Source: JANQRZ01 sp965214485
GTDB taxonomy: Bacteria > Bacteroidota > Rhodothermia > Rhodothermales > JANQRZ01
Length of the DNA: 64,000 nt
Direction of reading: 5' to 3'
NCBI GenBank assembly: GCA_965214485.1
Contig: CBDCBW010000003.1
Location: forward strand, 60,979-124,978
The stretch's first letter is position 1. Each line of letters begins with the position of its first letter. The position numbers and the translations under genes were made by a program. The notes beneath the pieces are model-generated. The model worked only from the letters and a program-made list of their open reading frames with translations, did not search any database and was not told the origin of the DNA. This document shows, piece by piece, positions 47,870 through 56,250 of the stretch.

Positions 47870-50425
47870 ATGACCCGTCTCCCCCTCCGGCTCGCCGACG
47901 AAGACGCCGACCCCGAAGGCCCGCAGAACATCCCGCTCCTCACCCCCGACGAGGAGCAGGCGATGCACGAGGCCAGCCTGCCGGACGAGCTGCCCGTGCT
48001 CGCCCTCAAAAACACCGTCCTCTTCCCCGGCGTCGTCCTCCCGATCACGGTCGGGCGCGACACGTCGCTCAAGCTCGTCAAGGACGCCTACGGCAGCGAC
48101 CGCACGATCGGCGTCGTTTCGCAGCGCGATCCCGAGATCGAGAACCCCGGCCCGACCGATCTCTACCGCGTCGGCACGGCTGCGACCATTCTCAAGCTGA
48201 TCAAGATGCCCGACGGCTCGGTCTCGATCGTGATCCAGGGCAAGCGGCGCTTCGAAATCCTGGAGTTCACCCAGGACGACCCCTACCTCCGCGCCACCGT
48301 CCAGCCAATCCCGGAGGAGGTCACGGACGAGGACGTCGAGCTCACCGCCCGCGTCCGCTCGATCAAGGAGATGGCGATCCAGATCGTCAACATGTCGCCC
48401 AACCTCCCGAGCGAGGCGGCCTACGCGATCCAGAACATCGAGTCCCCCGGCTTCCTGATCCACTTCATCGCCTCGAACCTCCAGATCGACGTCGAGAACA
48501 AGCAGGAGCTGCTCGAGACCGTGCCGATCGTGGAGCGCGCCGAGCTCGTGCTGAAGTACCTCGAGCAGGAAATCCAGGTGCTCCAGCTCTCCGAGGAGAT
48601 CCGCAGCAAGGTCAAGACCGACGTCGACCAGCAGCAGCGCGAGTACCTCCTGCGCCAGCAGCTCAAGACGATTCAGGACGAGCTCGGCGAGAGCGAGGGC
48701 GGCTCCGCCGAGGCCCAGGAGTTGCGCGAGCGCATGAACGAGCGCGGCGACGAGCTCCCCGAGGCCGTCGTCGAGACCCTCGAAAAGGAGCTCACCAAGC
48801 TCGCCCGCACGAATCCCGCCAGCCCCGAGTACGGCGTCGCCCGGAACTACGCCGAGACCATCCTCGACCTCCCGTGGCAGCACTACTCGGAGGACCACCT
48901 CGACATCCAGCGCGCCGAGGAGATTCTCGACGAGGACCACTTCGGGCTCGAAGACGTCAAGCGCCGCATCCTCGAATACCTCGCCGTGCTCAAGCTCAGG
49001 GGCGAGCGCGACGAGACGGGCGCGATGAAGGCCCCGATCCTGTGCTTCTACGGGCCGCCCGGGGTGGGCAAGACCTCGCTCGGCAAGAGCATCGCCCGCT
49101 CGATTGACCGCGAGTTCGTGCGGATGTCGCTCGGCGGGGTCCGCGACGAGGCCGAGATCCGGGGCCACCGCCGGACCTACATCGGCTCGCTCCCGGGGCG
49201 CATCCTCCAGGGCTTGAAGAAGGCCGGGACGAGCAACCCCGTCTTCATGCTCGACGAGGTCGATAAGCTCGGCTCCGACTTCCGGGGCGACCCGTCGTCG
49301 GCCCTCCTCGAGGTCCTCGACCCCGAGCAGAATGACACCTTCAACGACCACTACCTCGAGCTCGACTACGACCTCTCGAAGGTCCTCTTCATCGCCACCG
49401 CCAACTACCTCGACCAGATCCCGCCGCCGCTCCGCGACCGGATGGAGATCATCGAGATCAACGGCTACACCCCGTCCGAGAAGCTCGCGATTGCCAAGCA
49501 GTACCTCGTCCCCCGCCAGATCGAGCGCAACGGCCTCGCCGAGGAGCAGTTCGACATCACCGACGACGCGCTCGCCCTCGTCATCGACGGCTACACGCGC
49601 GAGTCCGGCGTCCGCCAGCTCGAACGGACGATCGGCAGTGTGGTGCGCGGCGTGGCGAAAAAGGTCGCCCTCGGCGAGACCGAGCACGAGACCATCGAGG
49701 AGGGCGACGTGGAGGAGTACCTCCGCGGGCGGCGGTTCTTCTCGGACGTGGCCGAGCGCACCGAGGTCCCCGGCGTGGCGACCGGCCTCGCCTTCACGCC
49801 CGTCGGCGGCGACATCCTGTTCATCGAGGCGAGCGTCAGCCGGGGCACGGGCCGCTTGGTTCTGACCGGGCAGCTCGGCGACGTGATGAAGGAGAGCGCG
49901 CAGGCCGCCTTCTCCTACATCAAGGCCCACACCGAGGAGCTCTCGGTCCCGCTCGACGCCTTCCGCTACTGGGACGTCCACGTCCACGTCCCCGCCGGCG
50001 CGATCCCCAAAGACGGCCCGAGCGCGGGCGTCGCGATGATCTCGGCGCTGACCAGCATCTACTCGCAGCGCTGCGTCAAGCACACCGTGGCGATGACGGG
50101 TGAGATCACGCTTCGCGGCTTGGTGCTGCCCGTCGGCGGGATCAAGGAGAAGGTGCTCGCCGCCAAGCGCGCCGGGATCGAGAAGGTGGTCTTGCCCGAG
50201 AAGAACAAAAAGGACATCGACGAGATCAAGGCCGCCGCCATCGAGGGCCTGGAGGTGGTCTACGTCTCGCGCATCGGCGAGCTCTTCGAGCACGTCCTGG
50301 AGGAGAAGCCGGTGGCCGATCCAGCAGAGCTATTCGCTCTCTCGGAACGCGAGCGGCAGCTCCTCACCGGCAACGGCCGCCCCGCCCCGCTGCCCACCGC
50401 CGAGGGCGAGACGGTGATGAGCTGA
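47870..50425 (+). CDS. lon: ATP-dependent Lon protease
   Basis: An 851-aa AAA+ serine protease degrading misfolded and regulatory proteins in the cytosol. The N-terminal substrate domain begins LPDELPVLALKNTVLFPGVV. The Walker A GPPGVGKT is at about residues 395-402, with Walker B FMLDEVDKLGSDFRGDPSSA and the sensor segment VLFIATANYLDQIPPPLRDR. The proteolytic domain has the catalytic serine (about residue 718) in PKDGPSAGVAM and the lysine in the VGGIKEKVLAAKRAG segment. The ATG at 47870 gives the usual N-terminus; the frame is open further upstream. Lon also degrades antitoxins, which may matter for the many TA modules in this chromosome. Confidence 0.97.
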   Translation: MTRLPLRLADEDADPEGPQNIPLLTPDEEQAMHEASLPDELPVLALKNTVLFPGVVLPITVGRDTSLKLVKDAYGSDRTIGVVSQRDPEIENPGPTDLYRVGTAATILKLIKMPDGSVSIVIQGKRRFEILEFTQDDPYLRATVQPIPEEVTDEDVELTARVRSIKEMAIQIVNMSPNLPSEAAYAIQNIESPGFLIHFIASNLQIDVENKQELLETVPIVERAELVLKYLEQEIQVLQLSEEIRSKVKTDVDQQQREYLLRQQLKTIQDELGESEGGSAEAQELRERMNERGDELPEAVVETLEKELTKLARTNPASPEYGVARNYAETILDLPWQHYSEDHLDIQRAEEILDEDHFGLEDVKRRILEYLAVLKLRGERDETGAMKAPILCFYGPPGVGKTSLGKSIARSIDREFVRMSLGGVRDEAEIRGHRRTYIGSLPGRILQGLKKAGTSNPVFMLDEVDKLGSDFRGDPSSALLEVLDPEQNDTFNDHYLELDYDLSKVLFIATANYLDQIPPPLRDRMEIIEINGYTPSEKLAIAKQYLVPRQIERNGLAEEQFDITDDALALVIDGYTRESGVRQLERTIGSVVRGVAKKVALGETEHETIEEGDVEEYLRGRRFFSDVAERTEVPGVATGLAFTPVGGDILFIEASVSRGTGRLVLTGQLGDVMKESAQAAFSYIKAHTEELSVPLDAFRYWDVHVHVPAGAIPKDGPSAGVAMISALTSIYSQRCVKHTVAMTGEITLRGLVLPVGGIKEKVLAAKRAGIEKVVLPEKNKKDIDEIKAAAIEGLEVVYVSRIGELFEHVLEEKPVADPAELFALSERERQLLTGNGRPAPLPTAEGETVMS

Positions 50426-50477
50426 TCCGTCACAGGCGTTGATCACCTTCTGCTGATTCTGCTGACCCGCTCTGCAA

Positions 50478-50547
50478 GTCATCCCCGACTTGATCGGGGA
50501 CCCACAGGTTTTGCTGGACGGTGGGTCCCCGCCTGCGCGGGGATGAC
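50478..50547. repeat. REP-like interspersed palindrome after lon
   Basis: GTCATCCCCG at 50478 and CGGGGATGAC at 50538-50547 form the outer arms. Inside, GGGGACCCAC pairs with GTGGGTCCCC. Each half also folds alone (CCCCGA with TCGGGG). This motif type (TCATCCCCG...GGGGACCCA) is a common bacterial intergenic repeat and may end lon transcription. Confidence 0.8.
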
Positions 50548-50584
50548 TACTGTCTGATAACCGAGGGCTGCTCCAAGCCGCATC

Positions 50585-51010
50585 TCACCCAAGACGAACA
50601 GCTACCAACACCAGTAGCTCAGCGATGAGGAGTGTGGAATAGATTACTGTACCGAGATGACTGTACCATGGCTTAGAAATCCAAGCATCAGGATTCAGGT
50701 TCTCCTTTATCGCTTCCAACTCATTAATCTGCAGATCGCTTTGCAAACCGTGAATCGTCCTTTTGATCTGCATCATGCGATCATGATTCATCCAAACATA
50801 CAGTAACACTACGACCGTGAAAATGGCAAGCACCAAGACGACTTCCCACGATTGAAGTCCAGATATAAAGCCTGCTCCGATAATGGGAAAGGCGAATAGA
50901 AACGCCTGAAACTCTTTATCCCGGTACGACCGTAGTTCCTGATACAACTCAGCCAGCATCGCTAATTTCAGTCCCTCACCAATTTCCTGATTGCCCGAGA
51001 CAAGTTCCAT
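50585..51010 (-). CDS. Low-GC membrane protein of unknown function
   Basis: A 141-aa protein from MELVSGNQEIGEGLKLAMLA; an ATG 19 codons upstream (51067) is possible. It has hydrophobic segments at about 38-55 (FLFAFPIIGAGFISGL), 60-78 (VVLVLAIFTVVVLLYVW) and 120-138 (VIYSTLLIAELLVLVAV), with charged helices between (MMQIKRTIHGLQSDLQINEL). GC is near 45%, far below the genome, and codon use is atypical, so recent transfer is likely. Family not recognised. Confidence 0.7.
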   Translation of the reverse strand: MELVSGNQEIGEGLKLAMLAELYQELRSYRDKEFQAFLFAFPIIGAGFISGLQSWEVVLVLAIFTVVVLLYVWMNHDRMMQIKRTIHGLQSDLQINELEAIKENLNPDAWISKPWYSHLGTVIYSTLLIAELLVLVAVRLG

Positions 51011-51077
51011 TGTACTCTCACAGTATTGGATTCGGTTAACCGACCGCTCTACCGCCGCTCGCCCCACTCGTCGAGGA

Positions 51078-51320
51078 TTATTCGGTGCCTAACCTAGTGC
51101 GGAGCCACCCGGCTACGAACCCGGCGAGCGCGCCGACCGGTACCCCCGCCCCAACCCAGAATCCCGTCTCACCCGTGGCGGCTCCAACGGCCGCACCAAC
51201 GGCGACGCCGAGGGCCGTCCCAATCCCGATAAAGCGGTTTGACGAAGGTGCATTTCGTTTACGCTGATCTATGTCGGCTTGGCTGAACGTGTAAAGAAGG
51301 TGTCGTAGGCCGATGGGCAC
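51078..51320 (-). CDS. Small glycine-zipper membrane protein
   Basis: An 80-aa protein starting MPIGLRHLLYTFSQADIDQR. A polar N-terminal 30 residues are followed by one long hydrophobic, glycine- and alanine-rich stretch (IGTALGVAVGAAVGAATGE and WVGAGVPVGALAGFVAGW). It probably forms a pair of membrane helices. It shares the lower-GC neighbourhood of the preceding gene. Function unknown; existence is moderately supported by strand and composition. Confidence 0.5.
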   Translation of the reverse strand: MPIGLRHLLYTFSQADIDQRKRNAPSSNRFIGIGTALGVAVGAAVGAATGETGFWVGAGVPVGALAGFVAGWLRTRLGTE

Positions 51321-51332
51321 CCATCGCTCGTT

Positions 51333-51569
51333 CTACTGCCGTTCGTCCCACTCGTCGAGGATGGTGGCGTCCTCCATGTTGGGGTCGAGCTCGCGCTTGA
51401 AGGCCTGCTCGGTCCCGGCGACGGTGGAGGCGGCGCGGTCGAGCGCGCCGTCGATCAGCTTGGCGGTGAGGCGGACGGCGGTGCCGCCGAGGAGCAGGGC
51501 TTTGCCCACCGCCCCGGCCTCGTCGAACCGGGTAGCCCACCGCTCGAACCGGTCGGGGAGGTCGCTCAT
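51333..51569 (-). CDS. Small hypothetical protein, second gene of a coupled pair
   Basis: A 78-aa protein, MSDLPDRFERWATRFDEAGA start, with one moderately hydrophobic helix (VGKALLLGGTAVRLTAKLID) and an acidic C-terminus (PNMEDATILDEWDE). It starts within an ATGA overlap with the preceding gene, so the two are translated together. No family recognised. Confidence 0.62.
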   Translation of the reverse strand: MSDLPDRFERWATRFDEAGAVGKALLLGGTAVRLTAKLIDGALDRAASTVAGTEQAFKRELDPNMEDATILDEWDERQ

Positions 51570-51877
51570 GCCTCGTCGTCCTCGGACGTCGCGCGGCGCG
51601 CCGAGCGCTTCGCCGCGGTCGGCGGCGCGGCAGGGTTCGGCGCCGGGTCCGTCGCGGCGTCGGTCCCCCACGAGGGGCGGTCCCACCAGTCGAAGTCGGC
51701 GTTCGCGACGCGCTCGAGCGCGTCGGCGAGCTCGCGGCCCACGTCCTCGACGGCCTGCCCGAGCGTGGCGAACGTCGCCTCGACGACGAAGGCGGTTTTA
51801 TCTTGGGTCTCGAGCTTCTCGAACTCGGCGCGGGCTTTGGAATACTGCCTGCGTGCGTCCTCTCGGGGGTCCGGCAT
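51566..51877 (-). CDS. Small hypothetical protein, first gene of a coupled pair
   Basis: A 103-aa protein, MPDPREDARRQYSKARAEFE start. Residues 1-65 are predicted helical (FEKLETQDKTAFVVEATFAT, then LGQAVEDVGRELADALERVA); the rest is a proline-, alanine- and charge-rich tail. It is coupled to the next gene by ATGA. It is divergent from rsgA. Function unknown. Confidence 0.65.
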   Translation of the reverse strand: MPDPREDARRQYSKARAEFEKLETQDKTAFVVEATFATLGQAVEDVGRELADALERVANADFDWWDRPSWGTDAATDPAPNPAAPPTAAKRSARRATSEDDEA

Positions 51878-51963
51878 CGCGTGGGGGCTTTAGGCGCGGG
51901 CGGATTCCCGCGCCGTCTGAATCGGTTTCCGTTTGACGGGACCCCTGCCCCCAAGTTTCAGTC

Positions 51964-52935
51964 ATGCCCGACCCCTCTCCACCCCCCGGCCCTCAGGAGG
52001 ACGCTCTGCGCGAAGGGCTCGTCCTCCGCTCGACGGGAAGCTGGTACGACGTGCACACCGACGGCGGCCCGGTGCAGGCCCGCGTGCGCGGCAAGTTCCG
52101 GCTAGAGGAGCACGACGTGACGAACCCCGTCGCCGTCGGCGACCGGGTGGCGATGCGGATGGACGCCGACGGGACGGGCCTCATCGTAGACCTCCTGCCG
52201 CGCCACAACAAGCTCAGCCGCCGGGCCGCCGGGCGGCGCGCCGAGCGCGAGCAGATTCTGGTGGCGAACGTGGACGCGGCGTGGTGCGTCCAGGCCGCGA
52301 AGCTGCCGTCGTTCAACCCCGGCTTCGTCGACCGCTTCCTCGTCATGGCCGAGGCCTACGGCGTCCCCGCCGGCCTCGTCGTCAACAAGGCCGACCTGAT
52401 CGAGCGCGAGGACCACGCCGAGGACATCGCCTACTGGCAGGCGCTCTACGAGGGCATCGGCTACCCCGTGCTGCTCGTGAGCGCCGAGACGGGCGAGGGC
52501 CTCCCGGCCTTCCGCGCGCGCCTCGAAGGCCGGACCTCGGTCGTGGCCGGGCCGAGCGGCGTGGGCAAGTCGACGCTGCTGAACGCGGTGGAGCCGGCCC
52601 TCGGGCTGCGCACCGGGGCCGTCAGCAAGAAGACCCGCAAGGGCAAGCACACGACGACGTTCGCCGAGCTCCTCCCCGTCGCGGGCGGCTACGTCGCCGA
52701 CACGCCGGGCATCCGCGAGTTCGGCATCTGGGACATGGCCCCGGAGGAGCTGTCGGGCTATTTCACCGAGATGCTGCCCTACCTCGACGACTGCAAGTTC
52801 TCGCCGTGCACGCACGACCACGAGCCGGACTGCGCGGTGAAGGAGGCCGTCGAGAACGACGAGATCGCGCCGGAGCGCTACCTGTCGTACCTCGGCATCC
52901 TGGCCTCGCTCCAGGGCGAGGACGTGGGCCGCTGA
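51964..52935 (+). CDS. rsgA: Small ribosomal subunit biogenesis GTPase RsgA
   Basis: A 323-aa circularly permuted GTPase that matures the 30S subunit. An OB-fold domain comes first (GLVLRSTGSWYDVHTDGGPV to RVAMRMDADGTGLIVDLLPR). The G motifs follow in permuted order: VVNKADLIE (G4), VVAGPSGVGKSTLLNAV (G1), KHTTTF (G2) and VADTPGIREFG (G3). A C-terminal zinc knuckle with CKFSPCTHDHEPDCAV supplies three Cys and one His. Length is normal. Confidence 0.96.
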   Translation: MPDPSPPPGPQEDALREGLVLRSTGSWYDVHTDGGPVQARVRGKFRLEEHDVTNPVAVGDRVAMRMDADGTGLIVDLLPRHNKLSRRAAGRRAEREQILVANVDAAWCVQAAKLPSFNPGFVDRFLVMAEAYGVPAGLVVNKADLIEREDHAEDIAYWQALYEGIGYPVLLVSAETGEGLPAFRARLEGRTSVVAGPSGVGKSTLLNAVEPALGLRTGAVSKKTRKGKHTTTFAELLPVAGGYVADTPGIREFGIWDMAPEELSGYFTEMLPYLDDCKFSPCTHDHEPDCAVKEAVENDEIAPERYLSYLGILASLQGEDVGR

Positions 52936-52983
52936 CGCGCCGAAGCGACCGCGCCGAAGCGACCGGGCCACCGGCGGGCGGGC

Positions 52984-53023
52984 GCAGCCTACTCCAGCAC
53001 GGAGCAGCCTACTCCAGCACGAA
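52984..53023. repeat. 20-bp tandem duplication at a gene end
   Basis: gcagcctactccagcacgga and gcagcctactccagcacgaa are adjacent. The second copy contains the stop region of the glycosyltransferase-methyltransferase gene. Just upstream, gcgccgaagcgacc is also present twice. Confidence 0.85.
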
Positions 53024-54889
53024 CAGGTGGCGCTTGTGGAGACGCCGCCCGCGACGGGCCTCCGCCGCGACGCGGAACCCCGCTGCCGCGAACCGCGCGC
53101 GCCAGTCCTCGGCGGTGCCGAAGCGCAGGTGCTCCTCGCCCATCTGCCCGCCGGAGCGCAGCCGGTTGGCGAGGCGGTCGGCGAAGCGGAGCCAGCGGCG
53201 GTCCCGCGGCGTCTCGGCGATGGATTCGAGCACGGCGACGCGGCCCCGCGTGACGCGCCGGGCCTCGCGGAGCACTGCGTCCGGGTCGGCGGCGTGGTGG
53301 AGGACGAAGGCGAGGACCGTCGCGTCGAATGTGTCGGCATCGAACGGGAGGCGCTGCCCGTCGTAGAGCGTGAGCGGCAGGGCGGTCCGGTTGAAATCGA
53401 CCACGTCGGCGAGGACGACCTCCGCGCCGCCGCGGGCAACGGCTTCGCCGACGAACCCGTCGCCGGCCCCGAGATCGAGCACGCGGGCCGGGGTGCCGAG
53501 GTGTGGGCGCAGCCAGCGCCACTTGCCCGCCGCGCGCCGCCGCATGAGCGCGGGCAGCGCGGCGAGCGCACCCGCCATCGCCAGCAGCACGGCCCACCCG
53601 CCCCACCCGAGAATCACGGCGGACCCGTAGGGCACCGGGCCGTGGGTGTAGAACAGGTACGTCCCCAGCGCCCCGAGCGAGAGCCACAGCCACGCCGCCG
53701 CGTGGAGCCGGGCCGGAGCTCCGGCCTCGTCACCGAGGGTCAGCGGGAGCAGGGCGAGGACGCCGACGAGGTACCACGGGTGGACCGTCGTCGCCGTCGC
53801 CCAGAGCAGGCCGAGCGCGGCGAGACACGCCCACGCGAGGGGCCGGAACCCGTCGGGCCGGGACCCGTCGGGCCGGGACCCGTCGGGCCGGAACCCATCG
53901 AGGAGGTAAAGCCCGGCCAGCCCGGCGAGGAAGCCGTGCTGCAACAGCGGGCCGAGCGACTTGCTCACGTCCCCGCCCGTCCACGCCCGCCCGGCCTCTT
54001 TGAGCACGTAGTACGGCCCCGCGTTGAACTCGAAGAGCCGCGTGTACAGCCCGAGCGACTCGGCGACGTGCGGCACGGTGAACGGCGCGGCGTAGGGCAC
54101 CGCGAGCACGACCGACACCCCCGCCGCCACCCACGCCCATCGCCACCCGGCGCGCCGCAGCAGGAACGGGACGAGCACGAACGGATAGAGCTTGAACCAT
54201 CCCGCCACCGTGAGCGCCGCCACCGACCACCCCGGCCGCCTTCGCCGGAACGCCCACACCGCGAGGAGCAGCATCCCGGCCATCCCCGCCTCGGTGTGCC
54301 CCTGCCCCGCCGTCTCGATCACCACGAGCGGGTGCCACGCGTAGAGCACGAGCGCCCGCGCCGAGACGAGTCGGCTGAGCGCCCACACGCCCGCCAGCTC
54401 GATCCCGACGAACACCGCTTTGATGACGGTCCACCCGACCGGCCAGCCGAACACCCCGCCGAGCGCGAAGACGAGCTGCGAGGCCGGCGGATAGACCGAG
54501 TAATAGTCCGCCGAGTTGAGCCGCTCGGAGAGCCCCGCCTGCCAGCCGGCGAGGGCAGGATCGGACGGGCGGAAGGCGTAGGGGTTGACGCCGCCGAGTT
54601 GGAGGAGGCCGTCCCACACGTAGCGGTAGCCGTCGTCCGAGAGGCTCGGCGGGAGCGGGAGCGCGATGAGCCGGAAGAGCACCGCGAAGCCGAGCACCTC
54701 GCGCGTCGTCACCTCGCCCCGGTGCCACGCGAGCGCGGCGAGGCCCGTGCCCAGGCACGACGCCGCGACGAACCCCGCCCGCGCTCCGCCTCCGTCTAGC
54801 GCCGCGCACCCCACCGCGCCGAGCATCGCCGCCGCGAGCAGCCCGCGCTCGGCCCCCCGGCCCGGCGTCGCCCGGAGGCCGTCGGTCAC
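53009..54889 (-). CDS. Fusion: membrane glycosyltransferase (GT-C type) plus SAM methyltransferase
   Basis: A 626-aa protein. Residues about 1-430 contain about ten hydrophobic segments with the acidic loop SLSDDGYRYVWDGLLQLGGV and NPYAFRPSDPALAGW, as in polyprenol-dependent mannosyltransferases; DYYSVYPPASQLVFAL follows. A four-fold PDGSR/PDGFR repeat sits in a loop near residue 340. From about residue 445 a class I methyltransferase starts (TPARVLDLGAGDGFVGEAVA, LAFVLHHAADPDAVLREARR). The GTG start overlaps the upstream gene in GTGA. Probably modifies a cell-envelope glycan; the fusion is unusual. Confidence 0.82.
   Translation of the reverse strand: MTDGLRATPGRGAERGLLAAAMLGAVGCAALDGGGARAGFVAASCLGTGLAALAWHRGEVTTREVLGFAVLFRLIALPLPPSLSDDGYRYVWDGLLQLGGVNPYAFRPSDPALAGWQAGLSERLNSADYYSVYPPASQLVFALGGVFGWPVGWTVIKAVFVGIELAGVWALSRLVSARALVLYAWHPLVVIETAGQGHTEAGMAGMLLLAVWAFRRRRPGWSVAALTVAGWFKLYPFVLVPFLLRRAGWRWAWVAAGVSVVLAVPYAAPFTVPHVAESLGLYTRLFEFNAGPYYVLKEAGRAWTGGDVSKSLGPLLQHGFLAGLAGLYLLDGFRPDGSRPDGSRPDGFRPLAWACLAALGLLWATATTVHPWYLVGVLALLPLTLGDEAGAPARLHAAAWLWLSLGALGTYLFYTHGPVPYGSAVILGWGGWAVLLAMAGALAALPALMRRRAAGKWRWLRPHLGTPARVLDLGAGDGFVGEAVARGGAEVVLADVVDFNRTALPLTLYDGQRLPFDADTFDATVLAFVLHHAADPDAVLREARRVTRGRVAVLESIAETPRDRRWLRFADRLANRLRSGGQMGEEHLRFGTAEDWRARFAAAGFRVAAEARRGRRLHKRHLFVLE
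53841..53900. repeat. 15-bp tandem repeat, four copies, coding PDGSR/PDGFR
   Basis: Four units of ggccgggacccgtcg (outer two with a for g) inside the glycosyltransferase gene. On the minus strand they encode a repeated five-residue loop between membrane segments. Confidence 0.93.
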
Positions 54890-55290
54890 GAGGCGTGCGG
54901 CCACGCGAGGCAGAGCCGCCGCCCGCCGGCCTCGGTCCACACCCGGCCCGCGACGGCGGTCATGATGAACAGGCCGCGCCCGCTGGTCTGGAACGGGTCG
55001 TCGGGGAGCGCGGCCCCGTCGAGCCGGCCCGCCGGCAGGCCCTCGCCCTCGTCCTCGACGCACAGCCGCACCTCACCGTCCTCGACCGAGCACGCGACCG
55101 TCACCTCCTTCTCCGGGTCGTACTTGTTGCCGTGCCCGGCGGCGTTCGCCACCGCCTCGCCGACGACGAGCAGCATCGCCTCGCGCACCTCGTCGGAGAG
55201 CCCGAGCGCGGCGGCGGCATCGAGCACGAAGGCCGAGGCGTCGGTTGCGGCGTCGCGCGTGCTGGGGAACGTGCGGGTCTGCGGGTCCAT
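54886..55290 (-). CDS. RsbW-like serine kinase / anti-sigma ATPase
   Basis: A 134-aa GHKL ATPase-domain protein. LLVVGEAVANAAGHGNKYDP carries the N-box asparagines, VRLCVEDEGEGLP is the G1 box and SGRGLFIMTAV the G2 region. The small size and lack of other domains fit RsbW/SpoIIAB-type regulators that bind a sigma factor or an anti-anti-sigma factor. The partner is not in the window. It lies between a GT2 gene and the glycosyltransferase fusion, overlapping the latter by 4 bp. Confidence 0.87.
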   Translation of the reverse strand: MDPQTRTFPSTRDAATDASAFVLDAAAALGLSDEVREAMLLVVGEAVANAAGHGNKYDPEKEVTVACSVEDGEVRLCVEDEGEGLPAGRLDGAALPDDPFQTSGRGLFIMTAVAGRVWTEAGGRRLCLAWPHAS

Positions 55291-55294
55291 CGGT

Positions 55295-56248
55295 TCAGGT
55301 CGAAGCCTTGCGGGTCGAAGCCTTGCGGGTCGAAGCCTTGCGGGTCGAAGCCTCTCGGTAGGCCGAGGCAACGGTGGTGGCGATAAGGTAGCGCACGGCG
55401 GCGTTGCCGAGCGCGGCGGGCGCGAGGGGCAGCACGCGCCGCAGCGCCGATGCGACGCCCGGGCGCAGCAGCCACCGCACGGGCGAGGCGACGAAGCCCA
55501 GGTTGGCGGCGGCCATCGCGCCGGGGTGCTTCTCGAACAGCAGCGGCAGGTTGTCCCGCCCGAACTGGCGCAGTTTCCGCAGCCGGTCGTCGAGCCCGCC
55601 GTGCGCGTAGTGGTGCACCACCGCGCGGTCGGAGTAGACCAGCCCGCCCGGCGCGTGCCGGTCCAGCCGGATGGCGAAGTCGATGTCCTCGCCGTAGCTG
55701 AACCGCTCGTCGAACCCGCCGACGGCCCGCACCGCCCCGGCTTTGACGGAGGTGTAGCCGATGATGAAATGCTTGAAGGGGACCGGTCCGCCGGCACGCC
55801 CCGCGGCGGCCCCGCGGCGGGACTCGAGATACCGGTGGTAGGGCTCCGCGCGGTCCAGCCCTTCGAGAACCGGGTGCGAGACGACGCCCGTCACCTGGGG
55901 ATCGCGGTGCTCTAGCGCGTGCTGCCGGACGAAGTCGGGGGCGGGCCGCATGTCGCCGTCGAGGAACAGGAGCACGTCGCCCGTGGCCTCGGCGATGCCG
56001 GTGTTGCGCGCCGCCGCCCGGCCCCGGTTGGCCGCGTGCGTGAGGATGCGGACGCCGCCGTGCCCGGCGACGAGCGCGCGCAGCACCTCGCCCGTGCCGT
56101 CCGCCGAGCCGTCGTCCACGAGCAGAATCTCCGCCGGGTGGTCCTGGGCGAGCAGCGCGGGGAGCGTCGCCGGCAGCGTCTCGGCCTGGTCGTAGACCGG
56201 CACGACGACCGAGACGCTGGGCAGGCCGGCGTGGTCAGCGCTCGCCAC
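55295..56248 (-). CDS. Family 2 glycosyltransferase with ASTRK-repeat tail
   Basis: About 317 aa from GTG 56248. The GT2 fold is seen in SVSVVVPVYDQAETLPATLP, ILLVDDGSADGTGEVLRALV, NRGRAAARNTGIAEA and the DxD-like LLFLDGDMRPAPDFV. FDERFSYGEDIDFAIRLDRH holds the acceptor-side ED motif. The C-terminus has one hydrophobic segment and ends in a four-fold ASTRK repeat coded by a 15-bp minisatellite. It uses an NDP-sugar to extend an envelope glycan. It starts 2 bp after the upstream peptidase gene. Confidence 0.88.
   Translation of the reverse strand: MASADHAGLPSVSVVVPVYDQAETLPATLPALLAQDHPAEILLVDDGSADGTGEVLRALVAGHGGVRILTHAANRGRAAARNTGIAEATGDVLLFLDGDMRPAPDFVRQHALEHRDPQVTGVVSHPVLEGLDRAEPYHRYLESRRGAAAGRAGGPVPFKHFIIGYTSVKAGAVRAVGGFDERFSYGEDIDFAIRLDRHAPGGLVYSDRAVVHHYAHGGLDDRLRKLRQFGRDNLPLLFEKHPGAMAAANLGFVASPVRWLLRPGVASALRRVLPLAPAALGNAAVRYLIATTVASAYREASTRKASTRKASTRKAST
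55299..55358. repeat. 15-bp tandem repeat, four copies, coding ASTRK
   Basis: gtcgaagccttgcgg three times plus a diverged fourth copy. It forms the 3-prime end of the GT2 gene and lies 8 bp before the start of the RsbW-like gene, so copy number changes add or remove five residues without a frameshift. Confidence 0.94.
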
Positions 56249-56250
56249 GG

